NCBI GenBank assembly: GCA_963210315.1
Contig: OY723243.1
Span: forward strand, 372,001-436,000
DNA length: 64,000 nucleotides
Direction: 5' to 3'
Source of the DNA: Rhynchopus euleeides
Taxonomy: Eukaryota > Euglenozoa > Diplonemea > Diplonemida > Diplonemidae
Part shown: piece by piece, positions 52,407 through 63,585 of the stretch
How the letters are laid out: every line of letters starts with the position of its first letter
How positions within the stretch are numbered: the first letter of the stretch is position 1
The notes under the pieces: generated by a model
The model's database searches: none
Seen by the model: only the letters and a program-made list of their open reading frames with translations
What the model was told of the DNA's origin: nothing
Translations under genes and position numbers: made by a program

Positions 52407-53387
52407 CCCCCCCCCCCCACCACCCCTGCTGGCTGGGATGCCATTGGAGGGAGGAGGGGCAGAAGAGCGGGCTAGTGAGTCGGTTCTCACGCTGTGTGTC
52501 TCTAGGGGGGGACACTGCGCGATGCCGGTTCGCTAACCCAAACGAACACTACGGAACGTGGTGTGGATGTTGTTGATTTTTTTCCCGCGACATCGAGACA
52601 CGGTGGCGCGCTTGCTGTGACATGCACCTCCTCGTGATGGGGCACGAGTTTTTTTTTAGTGCGACCTGTGTTGTCAGTTTTTGTTTTGTTTAGTTAGGGC
52701 ACGATTAAAAACACACAAGCGCGAAGCGGATCCCGCAAACTCGACACACCACATACCCCCCCCCCCTTATGACTATCAGACACAAAGGGGCTTTTGTGGC
52801 GGTGGCAAGAGGGGAAACCCAGATCAGGGGGGGGGACAATCCATCAAGTCTTGAAGAAAGCAGGCGTCCGACCCAATTGTCAGTTTTCATTGGAGTGGGG
52901 TGTGGCGAAAGCTCCCTGGTGTAGTCGTCGTTCTTCAATCAGGGGGAAGGAGGGAGGGAGCGGGGGTCAGAGGAGAAAATGGGGGTGGGGTGGGGGAGTG
53001 GGGCGGGGGGTGAGGTGGTGGTGCTGCACGACGCAGTCGAGACACCGAGACGAGGTGTGTATTTGTCTGACATCTGACGAGAAGTAATGAGGAAGGCGAC
53101 TAGTCATCTAGACAATGGCTGCAGACAGGCGCCTCGTCAAGCATAGTGAGGCAGGCGTGTGACATGTATGTGTGGTTGACTGATGGCTCCTGCGTCGTGT
53201 GATGGTGACGATGGGATGACACCAATCTCCAGTTTTCCTCCACACACCCACCTCCGTTTCCCTGCGGGGCATATTGCCTGTCCGCCTCTGCCACCCTCTG
53301 CTCACACAGAGTGCATCTCCGCATGCAGAAAGACTCCACAGCCGGTCAGGGCGTGTGAAGTGTTCGCAAAAAAAAAGGGATCCGCAC
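52407..53387. other. No supported gene
   Basis: C-rich start, then mixed sequence. A half-element word ccccccttatgactat near 52760 resembles the ends of the 14429 and 21130 elements. A GT-rich stretch lies at 52930-53020. No domain on either strand. Confidence 0.45.
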
Positions 53388-54177
53388 CAGGGTAAAAGAT
53401 AGGGTTCCGGGCTGCGCGCCGAAAACCGGGGGTAATCGGGGGTAAAATTTCAGCCATTTCCCCAACTGGAAGGGCTTCCCTTCCCACAACCCCACCCCAC
53501 CCCACGCCACTCAACTGGGATGGGCAGGGTGGCTCCTCTGCGGGGGCCGCTGCCAGGTCCGAGAGGAGCGCGCTCCTTCTTGGCGCCAACGCGAAGGAGC
53601 CAGTCGATGAGAAAGGCGTTCGGGAGAGCGCGGTGGTGTTGAAAGCACCGCAGGTTGCCCTTGCAGACTTGGTTCTGGACAGGCACAGGCCACATGGGGG
53701 GTCTGGGGGACGGAGCCCCCCAGCCGCCGGAGGCCACGGTAGTGAGCATCTGTTCCTTGTAACCGTACGATTCTGTGAGCTGCCTGCATCCTCCCGGGTG
53801 GTCTGTATTCCATCCCCAATTGACCTCAAAGGGTGTTGGATATAAGACAGGCAGACGGCACAGGGGGGTCTGGGGGGCGGAGCCCCCCAGCCGCCGGAGG
53901 CCACGGTAGCGAACAGCTGATTCTGCTCCATAGTCGCACGCCGCATGTAGTCAACGTGCACCTTGTGCTCAACAGGTTCATCGGGCTAACCCTGGGGCAG
54001 GGCACTGTGCTCTTGCCCCCGGCCTCCTCTGGCCAAAAAGTACCCTGGAATAGTACCCGGACAGAATCTCAGAAAAATCCCGGTGGAAAAAAAAAAAGAG
54101 GCACCCCCGGTTTTTCGGGGCAAAATCTCAAAAACCGGGGCTAAGCCCCGTTTTTCGTAACAGTATCTTAAACACTG
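53388..54177. mobile_element. hAT-like element X, copy B (without Y)
   Basis: Same ends as 17579-19412; the 8-bp duplication atccgcac at 53380-53387 and 54178-54185. It contains the empty Y target (acccccgg at about 54104) and two GC hairpin motifs at about 53695-53743 and 53863-53910, one more than copy A. Confidence 0.92.
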
Positions 54178-54185
54178 ATCCGCAC

Positions 54186-54600
54186 GGTGAAAAAGCTACC
54201 TGAGCTGGAAAAATGCAACCCGATTTTTTTAAAACAAAGCCACGTCTCCCCACACCACCACCCCTCCCCCCCCGCCCCGATTCGACGCTGCCATTGGGAA
54301 TCTGCTGAGGAGGTGTGAGCAAATCCCATTCCGGAAACCCCGAAAGAGGGTGGGCCGTCAACACACAAAAGGGAAAATCATGACACACAAACACTTAGGG
54401 TGGACGACTCGCCCAACTTTTCAGCTAAGCTACTGTGACAAAAAATATTGGCTTCAAAAAAAGAAATTCCTGGGTTTCTCGGCCACTTTTGAGGTAATTG
54501 CGCGACAGTCCTGAAGTTGGGAACCCCAAATGTGGAAAAGCAACACCGAAAACTCGATTTTCGGGCCCCACACTGTAGACACAATGTGAATTTTCGGGGG
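54186..54600. other. No supported gene
   Basis: Mixed sequence with a ccaccacccctccccccccg run near 54254. It lies between X copy B and S copy 3. Confidence 0.4.
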
Positions 54601-54602
54601 TA

Positions 54603-54897
54603 CCTGGGACCCCCCGTGTTTAAGTCCCCCCCCTGGAGGCGACTTTCGGCCAGGGGGGGGCTTAAACACGGGGGTGGCACGGTGGAGACCAAGAAGACCT
54701 CTTCCGCTTCCGTCGTATGGGGGTGATTCCGGTCCGGATGGACTTTTGGCACCCCACTTTTCGACTCTGACAGCACCTGGAGGGCACCAGGTGGCCTAGC
54801 GGCCACCTGATGACCCTCCAGACCAGCCCACTCCCGTGTTTAGGTCCACCTGTGATTAAGTCCCCCCTGGGGGGACTTTTACACGGGTGGTCCCAGG
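54603..54897. mobile_element. TA-flanked MITE S, copy 3 (shortened)
   Basis: TA at 54601-54602 and 54898-54899. Same ends as the G1 copies but lacks about 70 bp and has a small cctggagggcaccaggtggcc change. Shows the family also exists outside G1. Confidence 0.88.
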
Positions 54898-55179
54898 TAC
54901 GAGCAGTGATCTCGTGCCAGGGCTGGCATGGCCCGACCTCAACATTTTCCCATCACATGTTGTGGAGAGGCCAGACTATCTTCAGTAGACTTTGGGTTTT
55001 TGAGTTCGGCCGGGTGAAAATGCGGCGCAGCGTGCGAAAACCCAACGCCACCATGAGAGGCAGGTGGATGAAGCTTGATGACTCAGTCGCGCCGAATCGT
55101 ACCCAAGTGAAGGACTATCCCCTGGAATGCGACACAGCACCAACCGGTGTGAGACGTGCCTTCAAAATCCTGAAGGATG

Positions 55180-56740
55180 TTCACCGACCAATAAAGCGAC
55201 CAGATGGCGGTCCCAAATTTGGGACCGACCCATAAAGCGACCAGATGGTGGTCTCAAATTTGGGACCGACCGAGAAAGCGACCAGATGGTGGTCCCAAAT
55301 TTGGGACCGACCGAAAAATTGACCAGAGGGCGGTCCCAAATTTGGGACCGACCCATAAAGCGACCAGATGGCGGTCCCAAATTTGGGACCGACCGAGAAA
55401 GCGACCAGATGGTGGTCCCAAATTTGGGACCGACCAACAAAGCGACCAGATGGCGGTCCCAAATTTGGGACCGACCGAGAAAGCGACCAGATGGTGGTCC
55501 CAAATTTGGGACCGACCAACAAAGCGACCAGATGGCGGTCCCAAATTTGGGACCGACCCATAAAGCGACCAGATGGCGGTCCCAAATTTGGGACCGACCA
55601 AGAAAGCGACCAGATGGTGGCCCCACAATTGGGACCGACCAAAAAAGCGACCAGATGGCGGTCCCAAAATTGGGACCGACCGAGAAAGCGACCAGATGGT
55701 GGTCCCAAATTTGGGACCGACCGAAAAATTGACCAGATGGCGGTCCCAAATTTGGGACCACCATCTGGTCGCTTTGTTGGTCGGTCCCAAATTTGGGACC
55801 GCCATCTGGTCGCTTTATGGGTCGGTCCCAAAATTGGGACCACCATCTGGTCGCTTTACGGGTCGGTCCCAAACTTGGGACCGCCATCTGGCCAATTTTT
55901 CGGTCGGTCCCAAATTTGGGACCACCATCTGGTCGCTTTCTCGGTCGGTCCCAAATTTGGGACCGCTATCTGGTCGCTTTGTTGGTCGGTCCCAAATTTG
56001 GGACCACCATCTGGTCGCTTTATTGGTCGGTCCCAAATTTGGGACCGCCATCTGGTCGCTTTGTTGGTCGGTCCCAAATTTGGGACCGCCATCTGGTCGC
56101 TTTATGGGTCGGTCCCAAAATCGGGACCACCATCTGGTCGCTTTACGGGTCGGTCCCAAATTTGGGACCACCATCTGGTCGCTTTCTCGGTCGGTCCCAA
56201 ATTTGGGACCGCCATCTGGTCGCTTTGTTGGTCGGTCCCAAATTTGGGACCACCATCTGGTCGCTTTCTCGGTCGGTCCCAAATTTGGGACCGCTATCTG
56301 GTCGCTTTGTTGGTCGGTCCCAAATTTGGGACCACCATCTGGTCGCTTTATTGGTCGGTCCCAAATTTGGGACCGCCATCTGGTCGCTTTATGGGTCGGT
56401 CCCAAAATTGGGACCACCATCTGGTCGCTTTCTCGGTCGGTCCCAAATTTGGGACCGCCATCTGGTCGCTTTGTTGGTCGGTCCCAAATTTGGGACCGCC
56501 ATCTGGTCGCTTTATGGGTCGGTCCCAAATTTGGGACCGCCATCTGGTCAATTTTTCGGTCGGTCCCAAATTTGGGACCACCATCTGGTCGCTTTATCGG
56601 TCGGTCCCAAATTTGGGACCACCATCTGGTCGCTTTATCGGTCGGTCCCAAATTTGGGACCGCCATCTGGTCGCTTTGTTGGTCGGTCCCTAATTTGGGA
56701 CCACCATCTGGTCCATTTTTCGGTGGGTCCCAAGTTTGGG
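55180..56740. repeat. 41-bp minisatellite with an orientation switch near 55759
   Basis: Units of 41 bp centre on the palindrome ggtcccaaatttgggacc. About 14 units read aaagcgaccagatggcggtc (55180-55758), then about 24 units read the complement ccatctggtcgctttgttgg (55760-56740). The turn occurs within one palindrome. Because 41 is not a multiple of three and the unit lacks stops, several frames on both strands stay open for 200-470 codons; these are not genes. Confidence 0.95.
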
Positions 56741-57286
56741 ATGAGGAACTCCGTGGGCACCATTGGTCGCCCTTCGGTCGCCACCTGTTCAGACCCCTTT
56801 TCAGGGGATTTGAGCCCCAGAGAGACCTCCTGGACCGGTTTTCTGGTGTTTTATGCTCTTCCCGACCCTGTCCTGGCCCACAATGTGGTCTGGAGCGAGG
56901 TTCTGCTGATTTCCGCCTGATGCGGACCCTCCTTTGGGGTCCTCCATTTATTTTGCGTCTGACCGTCGCCTTCCCCACCTAGTTCACGAGGGCAAGGTGA
57001 AAAACCGTTTTTTAACCCCAAAAATGGCATTTCCCGGGTGGCGACCTCTGGCGACCTCTGAAAAATGTGCCCAAAAAGTGATTTTTGGGACCTTGCGGAC
57101 CTAGAAAACACAAAGGGAAAAAAATATATTTTTTGTCACACCCCCTCTTGGGGCGGTACGCCAGTCTACAAACACACACAACGGGTCATGATTCGCGTAA
57201 AGTCTGCACAGGCCAACGCACACCCATTCTGTTGACCAGCCTGGGGATGGTTGACACCCGGCTTGCTTGCCGTTGATATCCGCCGC
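56741..57286. other. 3' flank of the kinase gene
   Basis: Mixed sequence with a tandem ggcgacctct near 57043 and an A/T stretch aaaaaaatatatttttt near 57119. No gene supported. Confidence 0.45.
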
Positions 57287-58192
57287 TTAAAACCGGGGGG
57301 AGGTGCAGGTTTCGGCGAGTGTGGGTGAGCCCGGCTCGTCGACGGAACCGTGGTCGAGACGCGCCTGGTCGAACCCGATCTGGAACCACTTGTGGAGGAT
57401 GATGCCATCAATGCTCAGTCGCGCGTCAGGCGCCCGCACCAACATCTTCGAGATCAAATCCTTCGCACCGGCATTGAAATCACGGCACATGTCGTATTCG
57501 CCCTTCATGATCTTCGCCAGGAGCGTGGGGATGTGGCTGTCGACGAACGGCAGGTAGCCCGCAAGCATGACGTACAGAATCACACCGCAGGACCACACAT
57601 CCGCCACAAACCCGTTGTACCCCTCCTTCTCCAACACCTCAGGGGCGACGTAGTTCGGCGTCCCACAGACGGTCTGCAGCTGCATGGAGTCAACAACCTG
57701 ACCTGACTCTGTCGTCAGCTGGATGTTGGAAAGCCCGAAGTCGCTGATCTTCAGCCCATCCTCCGACAGAAGGATATTCTCAGGTTTGAGGTCGCGATGC
57801 GCCACACCCTGCTGGTGCACATAGCGCACGCCCAGGATGAGGTCCTGGAAATACCGCCGGGCAACTGACTCCTCGAGACCCTTCCGTGTGTCCACGATCT
57901 TCTGGAACAGCTCGCCTCCTTCCACAAGCTCCATCACCATGTAGATGTTATTGCTCGTCTGCAGGGTGTCGAACAGGTTGACGACGTTAGGATGGCTCAG
58001 GCTCTTCATGATGCTGATCTCGCGGTACAGCTGCTTCGCCGTCTTCGAGTTCCGGCACAGCATCTCCTTCTTCATGATCTTCACGGCAACCTTCTTCCCC
58101 GTTTCAATCTCATAACCGCGCTTCACCTCCCCGAAGCTCCCCTTCCCCAGCACGCTCTCCTCCAGCCGAAACTTCCCTATAATCTTCCCCAT
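57287..58192 (-). CDS. CAMK/SNF1-CIPK-like Ser/Thr protein kinase
   Basis: A 301-residue kinase that would transfer ATP phosphate to Ser/Thr. All core motifs are present: glycine loop GKGSFGEV (16-23), Lys38 in VAVKIMKK, Glu58 in the C-helix, HRDLKPEN (132-139), DFG (151-153), activation loop TVCGTPNYVAPE with Thr178, and DVWSCGVILYVMLAGYLPF. The last feature is typical of the CAMK group (SNF1/AMPK, CIPK, MARK). The protein ends soon after the kinase fold, with no UBA, NAF or KA1 domain, only a short acidic tail (VDEPGSPTLAETC). The activation loop has an insertion (QLTTESGQVVDSMQLQ). Start ATG at 58192; no introns needed. Confidence 0.93.
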   Translation of the reverse strand: MGKIIGKFRLEESVLGKGSFGEVKRGYEIETGKKVAVKIMKKEMLCRNSKTAKQLYREISIMKSLSHPNVVNLFDTLQTSNNIYMVMELVEGGELFQKIVDTRKGLEESVARRYFQDLILGVRYVHQQGVAHRDLKPENILLSEDGLKISDFGLSNIQLTTESGQVVDSMQLQTVCGTPNYVAPEVLEKEGYNGFVADVWSCGVILYVMLAGYLPFVDSHIPTLLAKIMKGEYDMCRDFNAGAKDLISKMLVRAPDARLSIDGIILHKWFQIGFDQARLDHGSVDEPGSPTLAETCTSPRF

Positions 58193-59909
58193 CGTGAAGA
58201 AGAGAGAAGCGAGACGAAGCGAGTCCGGGGGCGAAGGTCAATCCACTCACGCAGGTCTATTCAACAATGGTGGGGGGGTAGCTACTTGAGAGCGTGTGTG
58301 TGTGAGGGGGTGAGGCGGAATACAATGCACCCGACGCGAGCGTGGGGGGATACAGACAGGCTAGCGCGCCTCGTCCGAAGAGAGAAGATTTGTATGGGGG
58401 GTGTGTATAGCAAGACACAGCCGGGAGAGAGAGAGAGAGAGAGAGAGAGCTGGCAGGGCTGAGGCTGTCGAAACAGCAGCTGTGTGTTGCTGCCTGGGTC
58501 GGGGTTGGGAGATGGGAGGGTGGGGTGGTGAGCCGCGTTTGGAGAGCGGTGCGCAGAATGAGCAGCTGGAGAGCGACTGAAAAGGCTTCAATGCGACAGA
58601 GGGAAAGGCGGAGGGGGGAAAGGGGGGGGGGGGGGGGAAGGGGGAGGGAGGAGGGGGCAGCCCCTCCCTCTTCCCCCTCCCCCTGCCCGTGACGTTTTTT
58701 TTGTTGCGATCCCGCGAGTGCGCTTGCCCCCCCCCCCATCGGTCTCCATCAAATCCCCCAACCGCCTTCCCCCCCCTCTACCGCAGTGTGTTTGGCACGC
58801 AACAAAAAAGGCACAGAATCTTTCTTTGGTTTGGTCGTTACGCCACCTCCGCCCTTGCCTCATGCCCTAACCCATCACACCACCCCCCCCCCCCTTCCCC
58901 ACACATTTTAAAGGTTAAATTGCAGACGCCGAGGCCAAGTTGTTTTTTGTTTTAGCCGTCCTTCCCCAGATGCACTTCTGAGTGGTACTCCTCTGCCCCC
59001 CCCCCCATCCCCCCCAACGCCCTCCCCAAGGTGCAGCCCCTCCCCTCCCCTCACTGTGTGTCGGGGGCTGTAGGCGGGAGAGAGTGGGAAAAGGGAGCCG
59101 AGGCAACGGGTAGAGAAACCCCCCAGGGCTCTACAACAGAAAAATTACGTTAAGATTCACATCCGGCTGGCCGGCACCACACCACACCCGCAAAAGGGGG
59201 GTGGGTACGGTGCTGTTTAGGCCTCACATCTTGCATCGTTTGTGTCTTTTTGGTCTGGGCGTTTGCATTTTTTTTGTATTGTTCGCTGCTAGGGTCACAA
59301 CAATGTTTTTTTTTGTAAGAAGCTAGAGGATAGAGGGGGGAGAGGAGGAGGGGTGGTGGTGGTGGTGGTGGTGGTGGTGGTGTGGGGGAGGGCTTGCAGG
59401 GTCAAGGGGGCACACAGGGGGCAAGGCACTGCCGGGTCGATGTCGTTTCCCAGCAAGAGAGGTGCCCACCCCACAGAGAGAGGCTTGGGCTCAAGGCACT
59501 ACGCCCCTCCCTGCTCTCCCCATTGCCGCGCTGATTTTGTCAGTCTCTTGTCGCGGGGGGGCACATGGGGTGAACCCCATGCACCTGCCAACAGTCTTGT
59601 TTGCTAGAGAAGGCCAGGAGTCCCTGGTTTTACGAGCCACAAAATAACGGCATTATTTTTTTTGCCTTTTTTGTTGCCCTTTGCTGCCCTTTTATACCCC
59701 CACACACAGACACAACATACACACACACACGCACACCCTCCCCGCACCTCCCAAACCACTCCCACCCACCACTAAACAGCGGCACTTTGGTTAGAACAAA
59801 ATAAAAATGCCACAGCAAGGGCAGGCCGCGGCTGGTGGGTTATGGCAGCGGGTGGTGGGGGGGGGGCGGGGATGCACGGGGAGACAGCAAAGCTAGCCTG
59901 GCGCAGTGC
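58193..59909. other. Intergenic between kinase and proteasome genes; simple sequence
   Basis: (ag)n near 58420-58450, G runs near 58620-58640, C runs near 58725, 58880 and 58995, a (gtg)n tract at about 59353-59385, and (ca)n near 59700-59735. No domain-bearing frame. The proteasome stop is at 59910-59912. Confidence 0.55.
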
Positions 59910-61271
59910 CTATGACTTCTTGGCCTTCGCCTCCTCGGCCTCGATGTCAGACTCCACTTCCTGTGGGGCGCGGGGTGGTGGTGGGGGTCGATAGAATCAA
60001 ACTCTGAGCACCAACGCCACAAAAAAGCTCCTGGCATGTGTGGCGGCACATACCTTAACCATGGCAGCGAGCTCGTCCTCCGGCAGGAAACGTGCCGGCT
60101 GACCCTTGCGCAGCTGCACCACCTCGATATTCCGCGACCCTGCCGAGTGGTGAGTGTTTGAAGTAGGCTTTGTGAGGGCACCCGTGTTGTTGGGTGTGTG
60201 TGCCATCGGGGAGGGGAGGGGCTCTCACGGTGGGGGTGAATTGATAGGGGCTTCCGCCCTCTGGCCCAGCCCAGCATCCCGAAGGGGTGCATGTCTAGTG
60301 CATTCCTCCTTATGTGTGAAGGCTTGCCGAACAGTGTAAGGCGCTCCAGTATTTGGTTTTGAGCTTGGCCAACACAATGCAAGGGCATACCCTGGTCCAC
60401 AACCTCCAGCAGGCCACGCACCGCCATCTTCAGGGTCTTGTGGTCGTCCATCTCGTTCTCGTAGTTCTTCTGCAGGTACTCGAGGACAGTCTTGTGGTTG
60501 CGCCCACACGCCACAGCGTGCCAGCGTGCAAGGTAGCCGCTGGGCTCCGTCATGTAGATGGACAGCTTCCCGTCGACGTCAATGCCGGCAATCAGGGTGC
60601 TGACACCGAAGGGGCGCCTCCCGCCCGATTGGGTGTAGCGCTGTGGCGTGCGGAGGGTGGAGGAGGGCAGGGTTGGGATGTGAAGGCAGGCGGGCACCTC
60701 GTCTCCCTCGCCTCCAGCTGGGTGGAGAACCCCGGATGCATACCTGCTGCGTGTGTGCGACAAACTTTGCCAGGTACTCCGTGTCCATCTTGTCCTCGTA
60801 GTTGAGGTTGAAGCTCTGGCACTCATTCCGGGCCCTCCCCGCCAGCACACGCGCATCAGCGGTCAGACCTGCAAATGCCAGGTAGATGTCGTCGTCGATC
60901 TGCAGAATCTTCTTCACTGTTCTGGAATCCTGCAGCTGCGTTGCCGACTTGCGCTCAGCGCACAGCACCTGTGATGGCGGGTGGAATGAGGAAGAAGTTG
61001 GTGTCGGGAATAGTAGCCCACACAGCCTCACACACGGGGTGGCCTTCGCCCCAGGCTGCAGAACAGCGAGCCGCACACACAAACACGACACCACAGGGGG
61101 TAGAAGGGGAACAGGGGGAACAAGGGGGGGGGAAGGGCAGTGCCATACCAGAGAGTCCTTGCCCTCAACGGCAACCGCGCATGTCCCCTTCTGCACAGCC
61201 TCCATCGCATACTCGATCTGCGTCAAGTGCCCATCAGGGCTGAACACCGTCAGTGCACGGTCGTACGACAT
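59910..61271 (-). CDS. PSMA7: 20S proteasome subunit alpha-4 (PSMA7 type), five exons
   Basis: A subunit of the outer ring of the 20S proteasome. Exons: 61271-61149, 60968-60744, 60640-60391, 60139-60054 and 59960-59910, joining to 244 residues (known orthologues about 248). The N-terminus [20 protein letters not shown] carries the alpha-subunit signature YDRA..FSPDGHL.Q.EYA. Conserved blocks include [38 protein letters not shown] and YLQKNY. The C-terminus [10 protein letters not shown] matches the charged Lys-rich tail of alpha-4. Introns are 180, 103, 251 and 93 bp; all donors are GTATG and acceptors end CACAG or GGCAG. Phases are 0, 0, 1 and 0. It looks intact and expressed. Confidence 0.95.
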
Positions 61272-62124
61272 TTTCCCTTAGTCACAGCCTTTAGAGCACT
61301 CTTCTGCAACCGATCCGAAGAGATCAATACGTAGCACTTCCGAGTGGTGCTGTGTAAGCCCCTGCTCTCTGCAGAGTCTGCTGTGCAGAATAAGAGGGCC
61401 CTGTGTAACTAAACCAGAAAAGGTGTTGGGGGGGGTGGTGTTGGTGCGGTGTGCTGTATTGTGTGCCTCTCCCACCTTTTCCCCGACACGCCCTGCGAGA
61501 ACAGGCACCAGCCCCCTCCCCCCTCCCCCCCTCAGGTCAGGACAACACGCGCGGAGAAAAGAGAGGTGGGTGCTAGGTTGCTGGGGAGTGGGGATCGGGG
61601 CACGGGGAGGGGGGGGACCCTTGTGACAGCTGCTTATTTGCCGAGGGCGCAGGTGGCGTGCATGTGTCTAGAGGAGGTGCCACACGCTGGCACAGCATCG
61701 GGCGAACACACCACAGCCACCTCCACCTCCACCTCCCCTTTGCTATCTACCACCCACTGCTCGCCGCAGCAGTGTCGGGGAAGTGTAGGTTTCAATAATC
61801 ACATGCCACCCCTGTATCGCCGGAAGAGAAGATAGAAGATCATGGTGGCGGTGGTCGTGGCGGTGGTATGGGGGGGGTAAGGGGAGGGCACTCCGGAGGC
61901 AACGCCACCTCAAGGGAGAGGGGAGAACTACTTGTGCTGCGTACAGCACAACACACCCACACACTCCTCCCACAGCCCTCATCAGGAGGCCGTCATCACT
62001 GCCCTTAGCGGGGTTCGACCCGGGTTGCGCGCAATATGGCGTGCCCCCCAAGAACAGCGAAGGGTCGAGGGAGACGGGGGGAGGGCAATCATATATACAC
62101 CACCACATGCATCATCGCCACCTA
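61272..62124. other. 5' flank of the proteasome gene; no supported gene
   Basis: G and C runs near 61430, 61517-61530 and 61870, ccacctccacctccacctcc near 61720. A tRNA-like ggttcgaccc at about 62012 does not fold into a T-arm. No clear TATA box was found. Confidence 0.45.
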
Positions 62125-62126
62125 TA

Positions 62127-62866
62127 CAGTCATCCAACAAACATTGGTGGGGTAAAAACCCACCTTAGCTCCAAAAAATCCTAAAATCCACCTTAGTTTT
62201 TACCCCACCAATGTTTTTAACCCACCAATGTTGCTACCCCACCAATGTTTTTACCCCACGGCAGCAGAACACAATGGAGATTTTTTCAGAACTGTGGTGG
62301 GTGGGGTGAGTGCCTCATACGTCGCACGGTGCCTACGCGATCACAGTTTGGTTGGGGGCGTGGGCTGATTGGGAGGCGGGGCGTGTGGGAGGGGGCGGGG
62401 GGTTGGGGACGGCTATCCTGCAAAGCGCAGCTCTCTCATCAGCACCAGCAGAACAGCAGGTACCGACACCAGTAACCAGAAGTGTATACGCCATTGCATT
62501 CCGTACCCTGTGTCGGTACCTGCTGTTCTGCTGATGCTGAGGAGAGCTGCGCTTTGCAAGATAGCCGTCCCCAACCCCCCGCCCCCTCCCACACGCCCCG
62601 CCTCCCAACCAGCCCACGCCTCAACCACACTGTGATCGCGTAGGCACCGTGCGACGTATGAGGCACTCACCCCACCCACCACAGTTCTGAAAAAATCTGC
62701 ATTGTGTTCTGCTGCCTAGGGGTAAAAACATCGGTGGGTTAAAAACATTGGTGGGGTAATAACCCACCTTAGCTCTGAGAAATCCTGAAATCCACCTTAG
62801 TTTTTACCCCACCAATGTTTTTACCCCACCAACATTTTTACCCCACCAATGTTTGTTGGACAACTG
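62127..62866. mobile_element. Foldback element P, near-perfect 740-bp palindrome
   Basis: Ends cagtcatccaacaaac and, on the other strand, cagttgtccaacaaac; TA at 62125-62126 and 62867-62868. Both arms carry ttggtggggtaa words, then tgcctcatacgtcgcac and ggggacggctatcctg, and meet around caggtaccgacac near 62460-62520. Almost the whole element is inverted. Related arm words occur in element R. Confidence 0.85.
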
Positions 62867-62868
62867 TA

Positions 62869-63583
62869 TACCAAAGCACAAATTGGCTCTGGTCTGAGGG
62901 GCGATGTCCGTGGTGTGCAGTGAGGGGTCCCTCGATTTTCTTTCCGGCGGGCCACCCATGCTATCGTCGAAGAAAGAGTGGTGAGGCCGAAAGAGGGCTG
63001 CTGGCGGCAGCGAGCAGGGGTGGGGGGTGGAGGCGGGGCAGTGCGGAAGATAATAAAGCGATAACAATCACATCCACTCGAATTGCTGCACTGGAGAGAA
63101 GGGAGGGGGGGGGGGTGGTATGCCACACTGGGATATGATTGCTGGCCATCCATGAGATAAATGGGGTGTGGCAGACTCGTGCTTTCGGTCATGTCAGATC
63201 GGAGATCAGGGCGGGGATGAGGGTTTGAAGGTGAAGGTGAAGGCGGGAGTGAGGGTGAGGACGCAAGGCGGCGGGGTGGGGGGTGTCGGTATGGTATTGT
63301 CAACCGTGGGGCGAGTCGGAACGGCTGCACCCCTCCAGAGCCCAGAGTGAACGAAGGGTCGTCATCGTCACTAGTTGTGGCTTCAGGTGAAGCCGAGCAA
63401 GTAAAGACTTTGATCCTGGCATAGTGTTGGCTCCCACACACAGAGGGGGGTGGCCGGTTTGCAGACAAATGCGGTTGGTTAAAACTGATCCGTTCGGTTC
63501 TCGTTTCCGGCTCGGGCCAGGAAACGAGGGATTTGTGTGATGCCACTGTGTCGTATGCCGGGGGGTGGGACACCCCCCCCCCC
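62869..63583. other. No supported gene
   Basis: Open minus-strand frame of about 250 codons (62821-63573) is Ser/Pro-rich, without motif, and crosses into element P, so it is not called. A G run lies at about 63106-63116. Confidence 0.45.
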
Positions 63584-63585
63584 TA

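Noticed and set aside
55162..56982. Many frames of 200-470 codons on both strands (VGPKFGTAIWSL-type repeats)
   Set aside because: They are translations of the 41-bp minisatellite, whose unit lacks stops in most frames; three frames on both strands are open at once.
62000..62045. tRNA-like T-loop ggttcgaccc
   Set aside because: Flanking bases do not pair into a five-base T-stem and no acceptor or anticodon arm is present.
62821..63573. 250-codon minus-strand frame
   Set aside because: Extends into the foldback element and lacks any domain; likely chance openness.
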